Notes: generated from the sequence alone by a model not told the origin. Counted from the first letter of the stretch, positions 46,050-55,569 are shown. The stretch is DNA of 64,000 bases from Paracoccus onubensis (GCF_003591515.1 NZ_QZCG01000005.1:243562-307561), one strand, 5' to 3'. Translations and numbers: made by a program.

Positions 46050-46192
46050 CAGATAGAGATCGGGAAATATTGACCTGCTCCTTCGGATGGTGCGTCACGG
46101 CGCTGACACATGTTTCGCTTTGGGTTTGACCGCTTAACATGGTTGCGTCAATCTGCCACCGGGGAACCCAACAAGGCGGAAGGGAACGAGCC

Positions 46193-47794
46193 ATGAGTTT
46201 TCGCGTTCTGACGGCGGCCTCGGTCGTGGCCATGTTTGCAGGAACGGCGCAGGCCGATTATGTGCTGCATATCCTGCATACCAACGATCTGCACAGCCGG
46301 ATCGAACCGATCAACGAACATGACAGTACCTGCGATGCCGAAACGAAAGAGGCGGGCGAATGCTTTGGCGGCGTGGCGCGGGTTGCCTCGAAGGTCAAGG
46401 AATTGCGGGACAGGATCACTGCCGAGGGCGGTAATATCCTGGTCCTCGACGCGGGCGACCAATATCAGGGATCGTTGTTCTACACGACCTACAAGGGCGA
46501 GGATGTGGCCGAATTCATGACCGCGATCGGTTATGACGCGATGGCGCTGGGCAATCACGAATTCGACGATGGCCCCGAAGGCGCAGAGGTGCTTGCCGAC
46601 GGAGTCGAATTCCCGGTGATCTCGGGCAATCTGGATCTGTCGCAATCGAATATCCTCAAGGACAAGATCGGCGATACCCTGACGCTGGAGGTCGGCGGAC
46701 ACAAGATCGGGATCGTATCGGCGCTGGCGATGGATACGCCCGAAACCGCCGCGCCGGGGCCGAACGTCATTTTCATGGACGATATCGAAAGCCTGAAAGG
46801 CGATGTGCAGGAACTGACCGATTCGGGCGTGAACAAGATCATCGCACTGACCCATGTGGGCTATCTGCGCGATAAGGAATTCGCCGCGCAGGTGCCGGGG
46901 ATCGACGCGATTGTCGGCGGCCATTCGCATACGCTGCTTGGCGATATGGACGGCGCCGCAGGGGCCTATCCGACAATGGTCGAGGGGCCGGACGGGGCTC
47001 AGGTCCCGGTGGCGACCGCCTATGCCTATTCCAAATATCTGGGCCATCTGGAACTGACCTTCGACGATCAGGGCAACCTGACCAAGGCCGAGGGAGAGCC
47101 GATCCTTCTGGACAACTCGGTCCCCGAGGACGAGAAGATCGCCGCGCGCGTGACCGAGATGGCCGCCCCGATCGAGGAGCTGCGCGAGAAGGTCGTGGCC
47201 GAAACCGCCCGCCCCATCGGCGGCGACCGCGAGACCTGCCGCGCCCGAGAATGCGAGATGGGCACCCTTGTCGCCGATGCCATGCTGGACCGGGTGAAGG
47301 ATCAGGGCGTCAGCATCGCGATCACCAATGGCGGCGGCTTGCGCGCCTCGATCGATCAGGGTCCGATCACCATGGGCGAGGTCTATACCGTCCTGCCCTT
47401 CCAGAACACGCTGGCGACATTCCTTCTGGACGGCGCGGATGTGGTCACCGCCCTGGAAAACGGCGCAAGCCAGATTGAGGAGGGCGCGGGCCGTTTCGCG
47501 CAGGTCGCCGGGCTGAAATATACCGTCGATCCGGCGGCGGAACCGGGCAGCAGGATCAGCGATGTGATGGTCATGCAGGATGACGACTGGGCGCCCATCG
47601 ATCTGCAGGCGGAATATGGCGTCGTGTCAAACAACTACATGCGCACCGGCGGCGACGGCTATGACATCTTCGCCAGCAACGCGCGGGACGCCTATGATTT
47701 CGGCCCCGATCTGGCCGAGGTTCTGGCGGAATATCTTGCCGCGCAGGGGCCGGATTACGCGCCCGAGGTGGATGGGCGGATTACGGCGAAGTAG
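46193..47794 (+). CDS. periplasmic 5'-nucleotidase/UDP-sugar hydrolase family protein (UshA-like)
   Basis: The product has 533 residues with a signal peptide (VLTAASVVAMFAGTAQAD). The dinuclear metallophosphatase domain has ILHTNDLHSR, LDAGDQYQGS, ALGNHEFDDG, LTHVGY and GGHSHT; the C-terminal 5_nucleotid_C domain has ITNGGGLRASIDQGPITMGEVYTVLPFQN and NNYMRTGGDGYDIF. It would dephosphorylate nucleotides in the periplasm. The start ATG 46193 follows AAGGGAACGAG. It shares its fold with SoxB, five kilobases away, but lacks SoxB-specific blocks. Confidence 0.93.
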   Translation: MSFRVLTAASVVAMFAGTAQADYVLHILHTNDLHSRIEPINEHDSTCDAETKEAGECFGGVARVASKVKELRDRITAEGGNILVLDAGDQYQGSLFYTTYKGEDVAEFMTAIGYDAMALGNHEFDDGPEGAEVLADGVEFPVISGNLDLSQSNILKDKIGDTLTLEVGGHKIGIVSALAMDTPETAAPGPNVIFMDDIESLKGDVQELTDSGVNKIIALTHVGYLRDKEFAAQVPGIDAIVGGHSHTLLGDMDGAAGAYPTMVEGPDGAQVPVATAYAYSKYLGHLELTFDDQGNLTKAEGEPILLDNSVPEDEKIAARVTEMAAPIEELREKVVAETARPIGGDRETCRARECEMGTLVADAMLDRVKDQGVSIAITNGGGLRASIDQGPITMGEVYTVLPFQNTLATFLLDGADVVTALENGASQIEEGAGRFAQVAGLKYTVDPAAEPGSRISDVMVMQDDDWAPIDLQAEYGVVSNNYMRTGGDGYDIFASNARDAYDFGPDLAEVLAEYLAAQGPDYAPEVDGRITAK

Positions 47795-47821
47795 GGCGTT
47801 TTCGGTAAAGCCGGATGGTGT

Positions 47822-47847
47822 CCTGAAAGTCAAAGCGGCCTTTCAGG
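47822..47847 (+). terminator. stem-loop after the 5'-nucleotidase gene
   Basis: CCTGAAAG (47822-47829) and CTTTCAGG (47840-47847) are perfect inverted arms with a 10-base loop, followed by CTGTTTCTTCTG. This is a reasonable terminator-like stem 27 bases after the stop codon. Confidence 0.5.
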
Positions 47848-48318
47848 CTGTTTCTTCTGCTGTGATGCGTTCGGAATGAAAGAATATCACACTGCGCGGC
47901 GACGACGGCGGGGCGTGGGCAACACTGCATTGGCTTGATTTGCAAGCCTCTACGCAAGGCGCGTGATGCAGTCATGCGGATACCGGACGTAGAAAAGAAC
48001 GTCGGCTCGCTGCAATTGGAGATTGAAAGAAATAACGGCCAACCTGTTCCGGATTCGAAACAGATTGGCGGGAATAATTATGAGTCGCTGTAGACATGTT
48101 TTAAACTACTCCTTAATGGAAATAATTGGAAGTAAATTTTGACCAAATAACTAAGGAGCAATGACGTTCAGTTTATTGTATCGCTTCGCATACAGTCACC
48201 AGAATGCGTGACTGCGAACCGATATTAATTACGGATCCTCGAGTTGTGATTTAACGGGTTAAACCTATTATGTCTTGAGGAAAATATACAGTGAAATTTT
48301 TATGTTTAGGAGCTTATA
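47848..48318. other. AT-rich intergenic region
   Basis: About 470 bases are clearly AT-richer than the neighbouring genes, especially from 48000. TTTAAC-GG-GTTAAA (48250-48263) is a palindrome 55 bases before the next gene and may mark its promoter. No coding frame or RNA gene was recognised. Confidence 0.5.
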
Positions 48319-51117
48319 ATGTCTGTATCAGCAGATACCTCTGAAATTCTGGACGATAATACAACGAGCTTTTCAAATATTTGGGCGCTATCGACGTTCA
48401 GTATGAACGGAGCAAATTATATTGCCGCAGGTAGTAATAGCGAGCAAAGCGTCACGATTTTCCGTGCAGACGATAATGGTTCATTAGTCGATGTTGGTAG
48501 TGCTGAAGCGGGAACATCGGTTGAAGCTGTTTCAACAATCACAACCTCATCCGGACATACATTTGTATACGCTGGCGGACAAGGAAATGGCGTTGGAATT
48601 TTTGAAGTTTCGCCAGATGGATCATTGACAAATATTGGTGAGTTTTCATCGGCCACAGGGGGAGACTTAACGGATATCGAAGCGTTGCATTCGATGACCA
48701 CGAATGGAAACTCTTATCTTGTCACTACCGCGATAGCAGGTAATGGATTGTCGCTGTGGTCGGTTGACCCGGACACCGGAGAATTAAGCGAGGCGTCCAC
48801 GCTTGAAGATACAGGTGACCTGGAACTCGAAGATATTCGAGGTATGGATATTGTAGCAACGTCAGATGGCGAACAGTATATCGTCGCGGCGGGCGGAGAT
48901 GATGGAATTGGAAGCTACCGGGTAACGGCTGACGGCAAAATTGAAAGTGTAGCAACTATTCAGGATAGCTCTACATTGCGCCTCAATGACGTGGATTGGG
49001 TAACTAGCCATACCACTTCGACTGGCACCTATGTTTATGCTGGCGGTCAAGATTCCGGAATTTCTGTTTTCGAAGTAGGTAATGATGGCTCGCTGACCAA
49101 TGTTCAGAACTGGGTCGGCGGGACGCTTAATACTTCGGATGGCACGAAGCTTTCCGTCGGTTTAGGTGATCTGCGTTCAGCAGCTACGGTAATGAATGAC
49201 TATCTTGCTGTCGGCTCTAACGGCGAGAATATGAGTTATCTTTTTCAGATCGATGACGAAACAGGGCAGATTTTTCTGAGCGCTGTGGCTCCCACGAACG
49301 ATCCAGAAGCCATGACGGCAGTCGGAGATCAGTTTATTGCGGGAACTCCAAGCGGTTTGGAAGTCATCACGCTTTCCGAAAATGGTGATTTCAATTTCCG
49401 CAATGCCGTGCAGGATAACGAAGATCCGAACACTTACAATATTCAGAACACCGCGGTAACGCATGCTCTTGAATATAACGGTGAAATCTATGTAATAGGA
49501 AGTTCACGAGACGGTGGCATCAGTTCGTTTCGAGTAACAGATACGAACGGTGATGTGCCCTCTACTTTAACCCAAGAGGGCATCGTCACCCCTAATGCTG
49601 ACAGTCAGCCAGTCGAGGCAATCGCTTCAGTAGTCACCGATTCAGGGAAAGTCTTTATCTACACCGCAGGCCAGAACGACGGTGTAGATATATTTCAGAT
49701 GGATGGGAGTGGCAATCTTGCGAGCGTAGGCACGCAACTGAGCACCTCTGACAATAACATCGTAGATGTTGAAGCATTAACCACTTTACGCTCTGGAGAA
49801 AGTGACTATCTGGTAACTTCCAGTGTTGGAGGGGATGCCTTGACCTTGTGGGAGGTGGAACCCGAGACCGGGGCTCTGACACAGCGTGATATCGTGCTCG
49901 ACAAGGACAATTCGGAATTCGAATTGGAGGATGTGCGTGGCATGGACGTTGCCACTATGGCAGATGGTACACAATATATACTTGCTGGTGGTGGTGACGA
50001 CGGGATCAGTGTTTTTAAAATAGATGACGGCAGTAAAACACTCCTGAACACGGGAAATATTAACAGTGGAAGTGGTACGGATGGAATATCTGCAATAAAT
50101 GATATTGATTGGATAACAACTTATACCGCAGATTCTGGAACCTATGTTTATGCTGGCGGGCAGGGTAACGGGATTGCGGTTTTTAGCCTTAATACAGACG
50201 GCACGCTTACATTGGTGCAACAAGTAGATTCTGGTACATATTCCGATTCATTTGGAAATGACGTTTCAGTTACAATGTCCAATACGCGTGCTGGCGATGT
50301 GAATGTTGAAACCGGTCAATTGCTTGTTGGCAGTAGCGGGCAAGGGGCTGTCTATTTCTTTAATATCAACGCGGAAACAGGAGCGATATCTTTTCAGCAC
50401 CTGACATCCGTTGATGGCAGTACCGAAGGAATCAGTTCTATCGCGGGTACAAGTGTTATCGCGCATGGAAATATTCTTTCTCTTGCTGAAGGAGTTACCT
50501 GCTTCACCTCCGGCACGCTGATCGAAACTAGTGACGGTAACAAACCGATCGAAGACCTCCGCCCTGGCGACATGATCGCCACCATGGATGACGGCTATCA
50601 ACCCATCCGCTGGATCGGGTCTACCAGCCGCGATGCCATCGATCTGGCGCAGAACCCGAAGCTGAAACCGATCCGCATCGCCGCCGGTGCTTTGGGCGGC
50701 GGGCTGCCCGAGCGTGACCTGACCGTCAGCCGTCAGCACCGCGTGCTGATCCGCTCGAAAATCGCGCAGCGGATGTTCGGGGCCGAGGAAATCCTGATCC
50801 CCGCCATCAAGCTGGTCGGCCTGGACGGGATCGAGATCATCGAGGATTGCGAGGAGGTGACCTATTTCCACATCCTTTTCGACAAGCATCAGGTGATCTT
50901 TTCGGAAGACGCGCCGACCGAAAGCCTGTTCACCGGCCCGATCGCCCTGCAAAGCGTCCCCGCCGAAGCGCGGAAAGAGATCGTGACCCTGTTCCCCGAG
51001 ATCACCGAACCGGATTTCGTAGCGCAATCCGCCCGCCCGATCCCCGAGCAGGGCAAGCAGATCAAGCAACTGGTCGCGCGGCATAAAAAACGCGGCATGC
51101 CGCTGTTGAGCCGCTGA
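48319..51117 (+). CDS. large beta-repeat protein with C-terminal Hint domain
   Basis: The product has 932 residues. Residues 20-720 are two tandem copies of a unit of about 365 residues: FVYAGGQGNGVGIFEV at 82 recurs as FIYTAGQNDGVDIFQM at 446, ELEDIRGMDIVATSDG at 169 as ELEDVRGMDVATMADG at 535, and GTYVYAGGQDSGISVF at 236 as GTYVYAGGQGNGIAVF at 607. Each unit looks like a beta-propeller. From Cys728 (VTCFTSGTLIETSDG) a Hint_2-type domain follows, with DLTVSRQHRVLI. The domain resembles intein/hedgehog self-processing modules common in Rhodobacteraceae. No Sec signal is visible; type I secretion is possible. AGGAG precedes the ATG. DNA up to about 50500 is AT-rich, the Hint part is GC-rich like the chromosome. 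Confidence 0.88.
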   Translation: MSVSADTSEILDDNTTSFSNIWALSTFSMNGANYIAAGSNSEQSVTIFRADDNGSLVDVGSAEAGTSVEAVSTITTSSGHTFVYAGGQGNGVGIFEVSPDGSLTNIGEFSSATGGDLTDIEALHSMTTNGNSYLVTTAIAGNGLSLWSVDPDTGELSEASTLEDTGDLELEDIRGMDIVATSDGEQYIVAAGGDDGIGSYRVTADGKIESVATIQDSSTLRLNDVDWVTSHTTSTGTYVYAGGQDSGISVFEVGNDGSLTNVQNWVGGTLNTSDGTKLSVGLGDLRSAATVMNDYLAVGSNGENMSYLFQIDDETGQIFLSAVAPTNDPEAMTAVGDQFIAGTPSGLEVITLSENGDFNFRNAVQDNEDPNTYNIQNTAVTHALEYNGEIYVIGSSRDGGISSFRVTDTNGDVPSTLTQEGIVTPNADSQPVEAIASVVTDSGKVFIYTAGQNDGVDIFQMDGSGNLASVGTQLSTSDNNIVDVEALTTLRSGESDYLVTSSVGGDALTLWEVEPETGALTQRDIVLDKDNSEFELEDVRGMDVATMADGTQYILAGGGDDGISVFKIDDGSKTLLNTGNINSGSGTDGISAINDIDWITTYTADSGTYVYAGGQGNGIAVFSLNTDGTLTLVQQVDSGTYSDSFGNDVSVTMSNTRAGDVNVETGQLLVGSSGQGAVYFFNINAETGAISFQHLTSVDGSTEGISSIAGTSVIAHGNILSLAEGVTCFTSGTLIETSDGNKPIEDLRPGDMIATMDDGYQPIRWIGSTSRDAIDLAQNPKLKPIRIAAGALGGGLPERDLTVSRQHRVLIRSKIAQRMFGAEEILIPAIKLVGLDGIEIIEDCEEVTYFHILFDKHQVIFSEDAPTESLFTGPIALQSVPAEARKEIVTLFPEITEPDFVAQSARPIPEQGKQIKQLVARHKKRGMPLLSR

Positions 51118-51260
51118 TCCCCTGGATCTCTTTCGAAATCAAATCCCTGCCCGGTTCAAAGGATCGGGCAGAGAAAATTTCCAAACCGCGACATTTGGCG
51201 TTTCGTCGCTATTGGACAACAGAAGCACCACAGGAGAATATAGGCGCCTGCCCGGATTGC

Positions 51261-51319
51261 TTCCTCTTCTTCTTTGTCCAAATACCTCGGGGGTCCGGGG
51301 GCAGCGCCCCCGGCCATCA
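51261..51319 (+). repeat. Rhodobacteraceae-type intergenic repeat/terminator, copy 2
   Basis: CTTCTTCTTTG-TCCAAATACCTCGGGGGTCC is followed by the stem GGGGGCAGCGCCCCC and GGCCATC. The element lies between convergent genes (Hint protein and soxB) and matches the copy at 13458-13552 in its shared blocks. The GC stem fits a bidirectional terminator. Confidence 0.75.
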
Positions 51320-51361
51320 AGGACACAAATAGCCGGCATTTCTGCTTGAGCGCGACACGCC

Positions 51362-53050
51362 CTAGCCCTCCATGATGGTGATTGCACTGTTCGGTGCCGG
51401 GCTGACGGTGCCCTGTGTGCGGATGTAATTCTCGACCACATCCCAGATTTGAGGCCCCTCGGTGCCCTCATTCACCGAGGCCCAGCCGGCGACGGTATAA
51501 TTCCGTGCCGGGTCTATGGGGCTGTTATCCTTCAGCAGGACCATATCCGAGATGCGATTGCCGATTTCGGCCCGGGGGTCGATGCTGTAGCCCAGACCAC
51601 CCGTGCGGACCATGTCGCCGCCTTGCTGATAATAGGGATCGGCATTGAAGATATTATCGGCCACGTCCTCCATGACGGCTTTCAGCGTCTCGCCCGTCAT
51701 TTCATTGCGATAGGCTTGCCCATAGGTCATCGAGGTGACGGAATGGATGTCTTCGCGGGTGATATCGCCCGGCAGAACCGAGGCGCCCCAGCGGACCCCC
51801 GGCGAAAGGGCGATTTCGGCGTCGCGTTCGGACAGCAGCGCGTCGCAGATCAGATCGTCCCATGTGCCGTTGAAATTGCCGCGGCGATAAAGAAGCCCGT
51901 CGGTCCTGCCGATCACCTCTTCCAGTTCGGCCTTGTAGGGCGCGCGGATTTCCGCGATCAGGCCTGCCATCTCGGCATCGGGCTCGATGACATCGGAAAA
52001 TACCGGGATCAGCTTGTGGCGGAAGCCTTGCATCCTGCCATCGCGGATATCCAGATCGACGCGGCTGACGAATTTGCCGTGGCTGCCGCTGGCGATGATG
52101 ATCGTCTCGCCGACCTGCACAGGCTCGGGAATGGCGTCATGGGTATGGCCCGACAGGATCACGTCGATCCCCTTGACCCCGCTTGCCATCTTGTGATCGA
52201 CATCAAAACCGTTATGCGACAGGCAGACGACCAGATCGACGCCCTCGGCGCGCAGATCATCCACCACCTGCTGCATCCGTTCCTCGCGGATGCCGAAACT
52301 GTATTCGGGGAACATCCAGTTCGGGTTGGCGATCGGGGTATAGGGGAAGGCCTGCCCGACGACGCCGATCCGCAGACCCCCTTTCTCGAATATCCGGGAT
52401 GGCTCGAATGCGGGTTCGTCCCATTCCGCGTCGAAGATATTGGCGCCGAGCAAGGGCTGATCCATCATCCCGATCAGCTCTTGCACGCGGTCGGTGCCGA
52501 AGGTGAATTCCCAATGCGCGGTCATCGCCTCTGACCCCAGCAGGTTCATGACCCGCACCATGTCCTCGCCACGGGTTTTCAGGCTGGTAAAGCTGCCATG
52601 CCAGGTATCGCCCCCATCCAGCAAAAGCGTGTTGGGCCGTGCCGCGCGGATCGATTTGACCACCGTGGCGATGCGGTCGAAACCGCCCATCCGGCCGTAG
52701 GTTTTCGCGAGATCGGCGAAATCGGGCCAGGTCAGTGCATAGGCTTCGGGGCTGCCCGGCGCGATGCCGAACATCTTCTGGAATGCCTCGCCCACCACAT
52801 GCGGAGCCCGACCCTGCGCCTGGCCCATGCCGATATTCGTATCGGGTTCGCGGAACCAGACCGGGCGCAGATGGGCGTGGCAATCGGTCAGGTGAATCAG
52901 CGTCAGATTGCCGAAATCCTCGAATCGCAGCAACTGGTCCTGCGTCAATGCCTGCTGCGCGAAGGCCCGGGTCAGATTGCCAAAGCCCAACCCCGCCAGC
53001 ACAGCCGAACCGGCAAGACCGTATTGCAACATCTCGCGGCGCGAAAACAT
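51362..53050 (-). CDS. soxB: thiosulfohydrolase SoxB
   Basis: The product has 562 residues with a Tat-like signal (FSRREMLQYGLAGSAVLAGLGFG). The di-manganese metallophosphatase site shows LTDCHAHLRPVWFREPDTNIG, LDGGDTWHGS, HWEFTFG, SHNGFDVD and SGHTHD; the C-terminal domain has GGLGYSIDPRAEIGNRISDM. SoxB hydrolyses the terminal sulfone of the SoxY-bound thiosulfonate to sulfate. The ATG at 53050 is preferred because AGGAGG abuts the upstream ATG at 53056. It ends the sox run; soxCD do not follow. Confidence 0.95.
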   Translation of the reverse strand: MFSRREMLQYGLAGSAVLAGLGFGNLTRAFAQQALTQDQLLRFEDFGNLTLIHLTDCHAHLRPVWFREPDTNIGMGQAQGRAPHVVGEAFQKMFGIAPGSPEAYALTWPDFADLAKTYGRMGGFDRIATVVKSIRAARPNTLLLDGGDTWHGSFTSLKTRGEDMVRVMNLLGSEAMTAHWEFTFGTDRVQELIGMMDQPLLGANIFDAEWDEPAFEPSRIFEKGGLRIGVVGQAFPYTPIANPNWMFPEYSFGIREERMQQVVDDLRAEGVDLVVCLSHNGFDVDHKMASGVKGIDVILSGHTHDAIPEPVQVGETIIIASGSHGKFVSRVDLDIRDGRMQGFRHKLIPVFSDVIEPDAEMAGLIAEIRAPYKAELEEVIGRTDGLLYRRGNFNGTWDDLICDALLSERDAEIALSPGVRWGASVLPGDITREDIHSVTSMTYGQAYRNEMTGETLKAVMEDVADNIFNADPYYQQGGDMVRTGGLGYSIDPRAEIGNRISDMVLLKDNSPIDPARNYTVAGWASVNEGTEGPQIWDVVENYIRTQGTVSPAPNSAITIMEG

Positions 53051-53064
53051 CGGCATCCTCCTGC

Positions 53065-53074
53065 ATATTCATAT
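53065..53074. promoter_or_regulatory. sox palindromic motif, copy upstream of soxB
   Basis: ATATTCATAT lies 14 bases before the soxB start. It matches ATATGCATAT at 55519-55528 in nine of ten positions. Both lie upstream of sox genes, so they may be operator sites of an ArsR-type sox regulator. This is inference. Confidence 0.35.
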
Positions 53075-53126
53075 GATTGGACCTTGCGGATCCAAAAACG
53101 GCACGGCACGCCCGCGCGGGCGGCGT

Positions 53127-53999
53127 TCAATGCCGGACGCTGACCCCCTCGACGGGCAGGCCATTGCCGCGGGAAGCCACGTAAAGTTCAAGCGCCCGGA
53201 ATTCGTCGCTGCCCATGTCGAATGTTTCGCCGCGGGTGTCGCGGATGCAGCCGCGAAAGCGGTTATGCTGCGATACCAGAGCGGCCTGTTTCAGACGATA
53301 GACGGGGAAACCATTGGTCATGCCCTGCGACAGGTGATCGGCCCGGATCCAATCGCCATAATGACCTTCGTGGCAATTCGCGCAGGCAAGTTCAAGCTGG
53401 CCGTAACGGGTGTAATACATCTCGCGGCCCTGTTCCCAATAGGGTTCCGCGGGGCCGTCGATGGCCACATCCATCGGCATTCCGCGCGACTGGACCGAGA
53501 TCGCGGCGGTCAGGTTCTTCATCCGGTCGCTGTCCCATTCCAAAGCCTCGGCCTGCATCCGGCTGGTGCGGCAATCGTTGATGTAATCTTCCATAGACCA
53601 TAGATCGCCAGCCTCGTTGACTTTGGGCATGGCGGCCCGCACGCCCTTCATGCTTTCGATATCCTCGTGGCAGGAGGCGCAGCTTTTGCCGGCCTTACCC
53701 TCGACCGTGTTCCAGTCGTCGATCCCCTGATCGACGAAGATCATGCCGGGATTCTCGAAATCATCCATCTGCATCGCCTGTGTCGCGGCATCGCGGAACA
53801 GCCAGCCGGAATAGATCTGGTCGAACACGCCTTCCAGATGCGCGGGCGCGGGCGCCACGGTCGGCAATTCCAGCTCGCCACCATTGATCACGATCGGATC
53901 CGTCGTTTCAGGCTCCGTTTCGGCATGGGAGGGCACGGACAGGAAAAGCGCGGCGACCGCAGCCGTCATGGCACAGGCTTTCACACGGATCGAGCTCAT
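53127..53999 (-). CDS. soxA: diheme cytochrome c SoxA
   Basis: The product has 290 residues with a signal peptide (AMTAAVAALFLSVPSHAE). Two heme c sites, CASCH (107-111) and CANCH (206-210), and Cys251 (FRGCIRDTRGE), the likely axial cysteine ligand, are in the SoxA arrangement for a two-heme protein. With SoxX it links thiosulfate to the SoxY cysteine. The start at 53999 begins at the signal peptide. It is 76 bases upstream of soxB. Confidence 0.95.
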   Translation of the reverse strand: MSSIRVKACAMTAAVAALFLSVPSHAETEPETTDPIVINGGELELPTVAPAPAHLEGVFDQIYSGWLFRDAATQAMQMDDFENPGMIFVDQGIDDWNTVEGKAGKSCASCHEDIESMKGVRAAMPKVNEAGDLWSMEDYINDCRTSRMQAEALEWDSDRMKNLTAAISVQSRGMPMDVAIDGPAEPYWEQGREMYYTRYGQLELACANCHEGHYGDWIRADHLSQGMTNGFPVYRLKQAALVSQHNRFRGCIRDTRGETFDMGSDEFRALELYVASRGNGLPVEGVSVRH

Positions 54000-54066
54000 C
54001 TGGGTTTTCCTTTGCTGGTGGCGTCCGGCCCTTCGGAGGGGCCGCGCTGCCTGTCGATTCATGCGG

Positions 54067-54396
54067 TCAGGAGATCTCGATGGGCTGCCTGTCCTCATAG
54101 ACCGAGCCGTCATCGTCTTTCCATGTGAACAGGAATTCTCCGGATTCCGGCACTGCAACCTCGAATTCGAAATACGGGTTCGTGCTGATCGCGGGCTCCA
54201 TCTTCACATCCAGCACCGGCGTGCCGTTGAAGCTGACACTGAAATGATTGATGATCGAGCGCGGGATGACATTGCCGTCCTGATCCTTGCGCTGGCCCGA
54301 TTCCATCTGATGTGAAATCAGCGTCTTGATGGTGATCACCTCTCCGGCCTTGGCCGTTTTCGGCACACGGACGCGGGGTTTGACGTTATCTGCCAT
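54067..54396 (-). CDS. soxZ: sulfur-carrier partner SoxZ
   Basis: The product has 109 residues, the usual SoxZ size, without a signal peptide. ADNVKPRVRVPKTAKAGEVITIKTLISHQMESGQRKD and FTWKDDDGSVYEDRQPIEI are typical. It forms the SoxYZ heterodimer and is exported with SoxY. It lies 20 bases after soxY. Confidence 0.95.
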   Translation of the reverse strand: MADNVKPRVRVPKTAKAGEVITIKTLISHQMESGQRKDQDGNVIPRSIINHFSVSFNGTPVLDVKMEPAISTNPYFEFEVAVPESGEFLFTWKDDDGSVYEDRQPIEIS

Positions 54397-54416
54397 TTGC
54401 TTGTTCTCCTGTCCGG

Positions 54417-54857
54417 TCAGCCGCCGCAGCCGCCGATGGTGACTTTGACATTCCGTGCCGTCCGCACGAATTTGCCATCCGCCAGCCTGGCGATGGCGGT
54501 GATGTCCTGGGTCTTGGCCAGCCGGATCCGGGTCGAGGCCATATGCTTGCCGACCAGTTCGCCAAAGGTGAAGGTCGCGACCGGCGGAACGGGATTTCCC
54601 GGTGCCAGCACAAGGATTTCCGATGCCCCTTCAGCCTCGACCGAGATCGGTACGGTATTGCCATTCTCGGCAATCTCGGGCGCGTCAAGGGTGATCCCGT
54701 CGCCCTCGGTCACCTCGGCCCCGCCGGTGAATTCGGCGATCAGGTCGTCCACGGCCTTCGCCGCCTCTGTCTCTTGCGCCCGGGCGGTCCATGGCAATAT
54801 CCCGGCCACGGCACCGGCGGCACCTGCTGCCAGAACGTCTCGTCTGTCCAATATCAT
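54417..54857 (-). CDS. soxY: sulfur carrier SoxY
   Basis: The product has 146 residues with a Tat signal (DRRDVLAAGAAGAVAGILPWTARAQ). It ends in the swinging-arm motif GGCGG with Cys144, which carries the sulfur intermediates. The domain is a beta-rich fold (FTFGELVGKHMASTRIRLAKTQDI). Gene order soxX-Y-Z-A-B is the usual one. Confidence 0.96.
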   Translation of the reverse strand: MILDRRDVLAAGAAGAVAGILPWTARAQETEAAKAVDDLIAEFTGGAEVTEGDGITLDAPEIAENGNTVPISVEAEGASEILVLAPGNPVPPVATFTFGELVGKHMASTRIRLAKTQDITAIARLADGKFVRTARNVKVTIGGCGG

Positions 54858-54863
54858 GTCCTG

Positions 54864-55385
54864 TTACTCCTTCAGCGTCGCCAGATAGGCCACGACATCC
54901 TCGACCTGCTGAGCCGTCAGCAGGGGCGGCAACGGCTCGGTCCCAGCCTTGCCGGTGAATTCATCTCCGGGTCGGATATAGCCCGAGCTTTTGTAGAAAC
55001 CCGGCATCATCGATTCGGGAAAGGTCCTCTTGGCATCGGCCACGATCCCGCGCAATTGCGCTTCTTCCCAGCGATCCCCCACGCCGTCAAGCGCCGGGCC
55101 GATCGTGCCCTGAAACTCGGCATCGGTGCGGCCGCTGATCTGATGACAGGCGACACAATTGCCGCTTTCCTTGTCACCATAGATCCGGGCGCCTTCCCGG
55201 GGATCCCCGGGCATGTCGCCAAGCGGGGCCGCGATAGCGCCGGTTTCATCGAAAGCGACGTCCTGCGGCACTGTCTCGGCGATCAGCGGCAGGGCGAAAA
55301 CCACCGCCAGCAACGCCGCCAATGCCGCTGTCATGGCGTGACGCGGCAGCCGATCCTCTATCCGGTATCTCACATTCACCCTCAT
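54864..55385 (-). CDS. soxX: cytochrome c SoxX
   Basis: The product has up to 173 residues. A signal segment (MTAALAALLAVVFALPLIAE) is preceded by 17 residues; an internal ATG at 55334 is an alternative start. One heme site, CVACH (77-81), and the methionine-rich stretch PESMMPGFYKSSGYIRPGDEF supply the c-type cytochrome. It pairs with SoxA. It is the first gene of the run and is separated from soxY by 6 bases. Confidence 0.93.
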   Translation of the reverse strand: MRVNVRYRIEDRLPRHAMTAALAALLAVVFALPLIAETVPQDVAFDETGAIAAPLGDMPGDPREGARIYGDKESGNCVACHQISGRTDAEFQGTIGPALDGVGDRWEEAQLRGIVADAKRTFPESMMPGFYKSSGYIRPGDEFTGKAGTEPLPPLLTAQQVEDVVAYLATLKE

Positions 55386-55518
55386 GGGTCAGAGGCAATC
55401 CTCGTGCTGGGCGGTAAAAATCCGCATTCTCTATATGCCCGTATCGAAGCGGATGAAATCCACTTCTCTGACGGGCAGGACCGACGGAATTATTGTTCCG
55501 GTATGCAAAGATGAGTAG

Positions 55519-55528
55519 ATATGCATAT
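55519..55528. promoter_or_regulatory. sox palindromic motif in the soxX-soxS spacer
   Basis: ATATGCATAT is a perfect palindrome in the 184-base divergent spacer between soxX and the soxS-like gene. The near-identical ATATTCATAT precedes soxB. It is a candidate regulator site. Confidence 0.4.
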
Positions 55529-55569
55529 ATCCGAGGTCAAGGAATACCGCAGAAAAACGGGAAAGCTTC

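Noticed and set aside
46193..47794. Second SoxB
   Set aside because: It shares the metallophosphatase and 5_nucleotid_C folds but has the canonical GNHEFD motif and a Sec signal, so it is a 5'-nucleotidase-type enzyme.
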